Positions 63,929 to 64,000 of a stretch of DNA of 64,000 bases are shown piece by piece. The translations under genes and the position numbers were made by a program. The stretch lies in NCBI RefSeq assembly GCF_035917235.1, contig NZ_CP108423.1, positions 4,307,501 to 4,371,500 of the forward strand, given 5' to 3'. Within the stretch, counting starts at the first letter, position 1. Each line of letters starts with the position of its first letter. A model generated the notes under the pieces. That model was not told the origin of the DNA. It searched no databases and saw only the letters and a list, made by a program, of their open reading frames with translations. Source of the DNA: Streptomyces sp. NBC_01294 (lineage in GTDB: Bacteria > Actinomycetota > Actinomycetes > Streptomycetales > Streptomycetaceae).

Positions 63929-64000
63929 CTACGCGTCGGGGCGGACCACCGCCTTGATCGGCATCGAGCCCGCGCCCGCCATCGTCACGTTGCGTCCGGG
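63929..64000 (-). CDS. 3' end of an unidentified gene (partial)
   Basis: The last 24 codons, ending GRNVTMAGAGSMPIKAVVRPDA and stop, have the strong third-position GC bias of real coding sequence. The gene continues beyond the window, and the fragment is too short to identify. Confidence 0.6.
   Translation of the reverse strand, partial: PGRNVTMAGAGSMPIKAVVRPDA

Overview
The window is from the chromosome of a Streptomyces or close relative. The evidence is very high GC, third codon positions almost always G or C, frequent GTG starts, GTGA/ATGA overlaps, and a run of Streptomyces-type core genes (glnR, nur, rsiG, pstSCAB, ppk, mshD, SCO6880-type secretion genes). The order pit/pst, CHAD, ppk, mshD, glnR, rhodanese/sseC, nur is the core order I recall from S. 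coelicolor (glnR is SCO4159 and pstS SCO4142 there). The species cannot be fixed from this sequence alone.

Layout. 1-2070: 3' end of a ribosomal RNA operon (23S tail, 5S, terminator). 2077-3505: a DUF3626 gene and a GNAT gene. 3502-10609 (minus): a compact chromosomal type IV secretion-like operon with a pilin-sized protein, a VirB8-like protein, a polytopic VirB6-like protein, an SCO6880 protein and a separate VirB4-type ATPase (together resembling a split VirB4), and a VirD4-like protein without a Walker A motif. 11-20.5 kb: scattered single genes, including a YunG-alpha/beta hydrolase fusion, a pentapeptide repeat protein, a LysE exporter, a Ser/Thr kinase, a transglycosylase-NlpC/P60 hydrolase, a PAP2 phosphatase, small membrane proteins and a lipoprotein. 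20.8-30.9 kb: a copper-type CsoR repressor with its operator, then a phosphate block (DUF47-Pit low-affinity uptake, PstSCAB high-affinity uptake behind a PHO box, a CHAD protein and polyphosphate kinase). 31-40 kb: mycothiol synthase, secreted 5'-nucleotidase, hydrolase with divergent TetR regulator, PI-PLC-like enzyme, and a two-component system next to an HtrA-type protease. 40-52.9 kb: LacI and GlnR regulators, a MoaD/ThiS carrier, a leader peptide-rhodanese-SseC sulfur locus, a chain of three overlapping membrane-anchored proteins, nitrobindin, Nur and YgfZ. 52.9-64 kb: an integral membrane glycosyltransferase-like gene with a probable frameshift, dtd, the c-di-GMP-dependent anti-sigma factor rsiG, an Eis-like acetyltransferase, a SigJ/ECF41-type sigma factor, an XRE-HBHA-like-DUF2516 cluster matching the mycobacterial hbhA neighbourhood, and a receiver-SpoIIE phosphatase.

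Regulation visible in the sequence: an 11-bp-phased PHO box before pstS; a 15-bp hairpin between pstS and pstC; a CsoR palindrome; 13-bp operator arms between the TetR gene and its hydrolase; a palindrome before the XRE gene; and an apparently leaderless cysteine-containing leader peptide before the rhodanese.

The most unusual features are: a GC-rich repeat family present in at least six places, one copy sitting inside a coding sequence; a duplicated, silently diverged 3' end of pit; the degenerate secretion-system coupling protein; and the leader peptide attenuator candidate. I found no CRISPR array, insertion sequence, prophage or tRNA gene.
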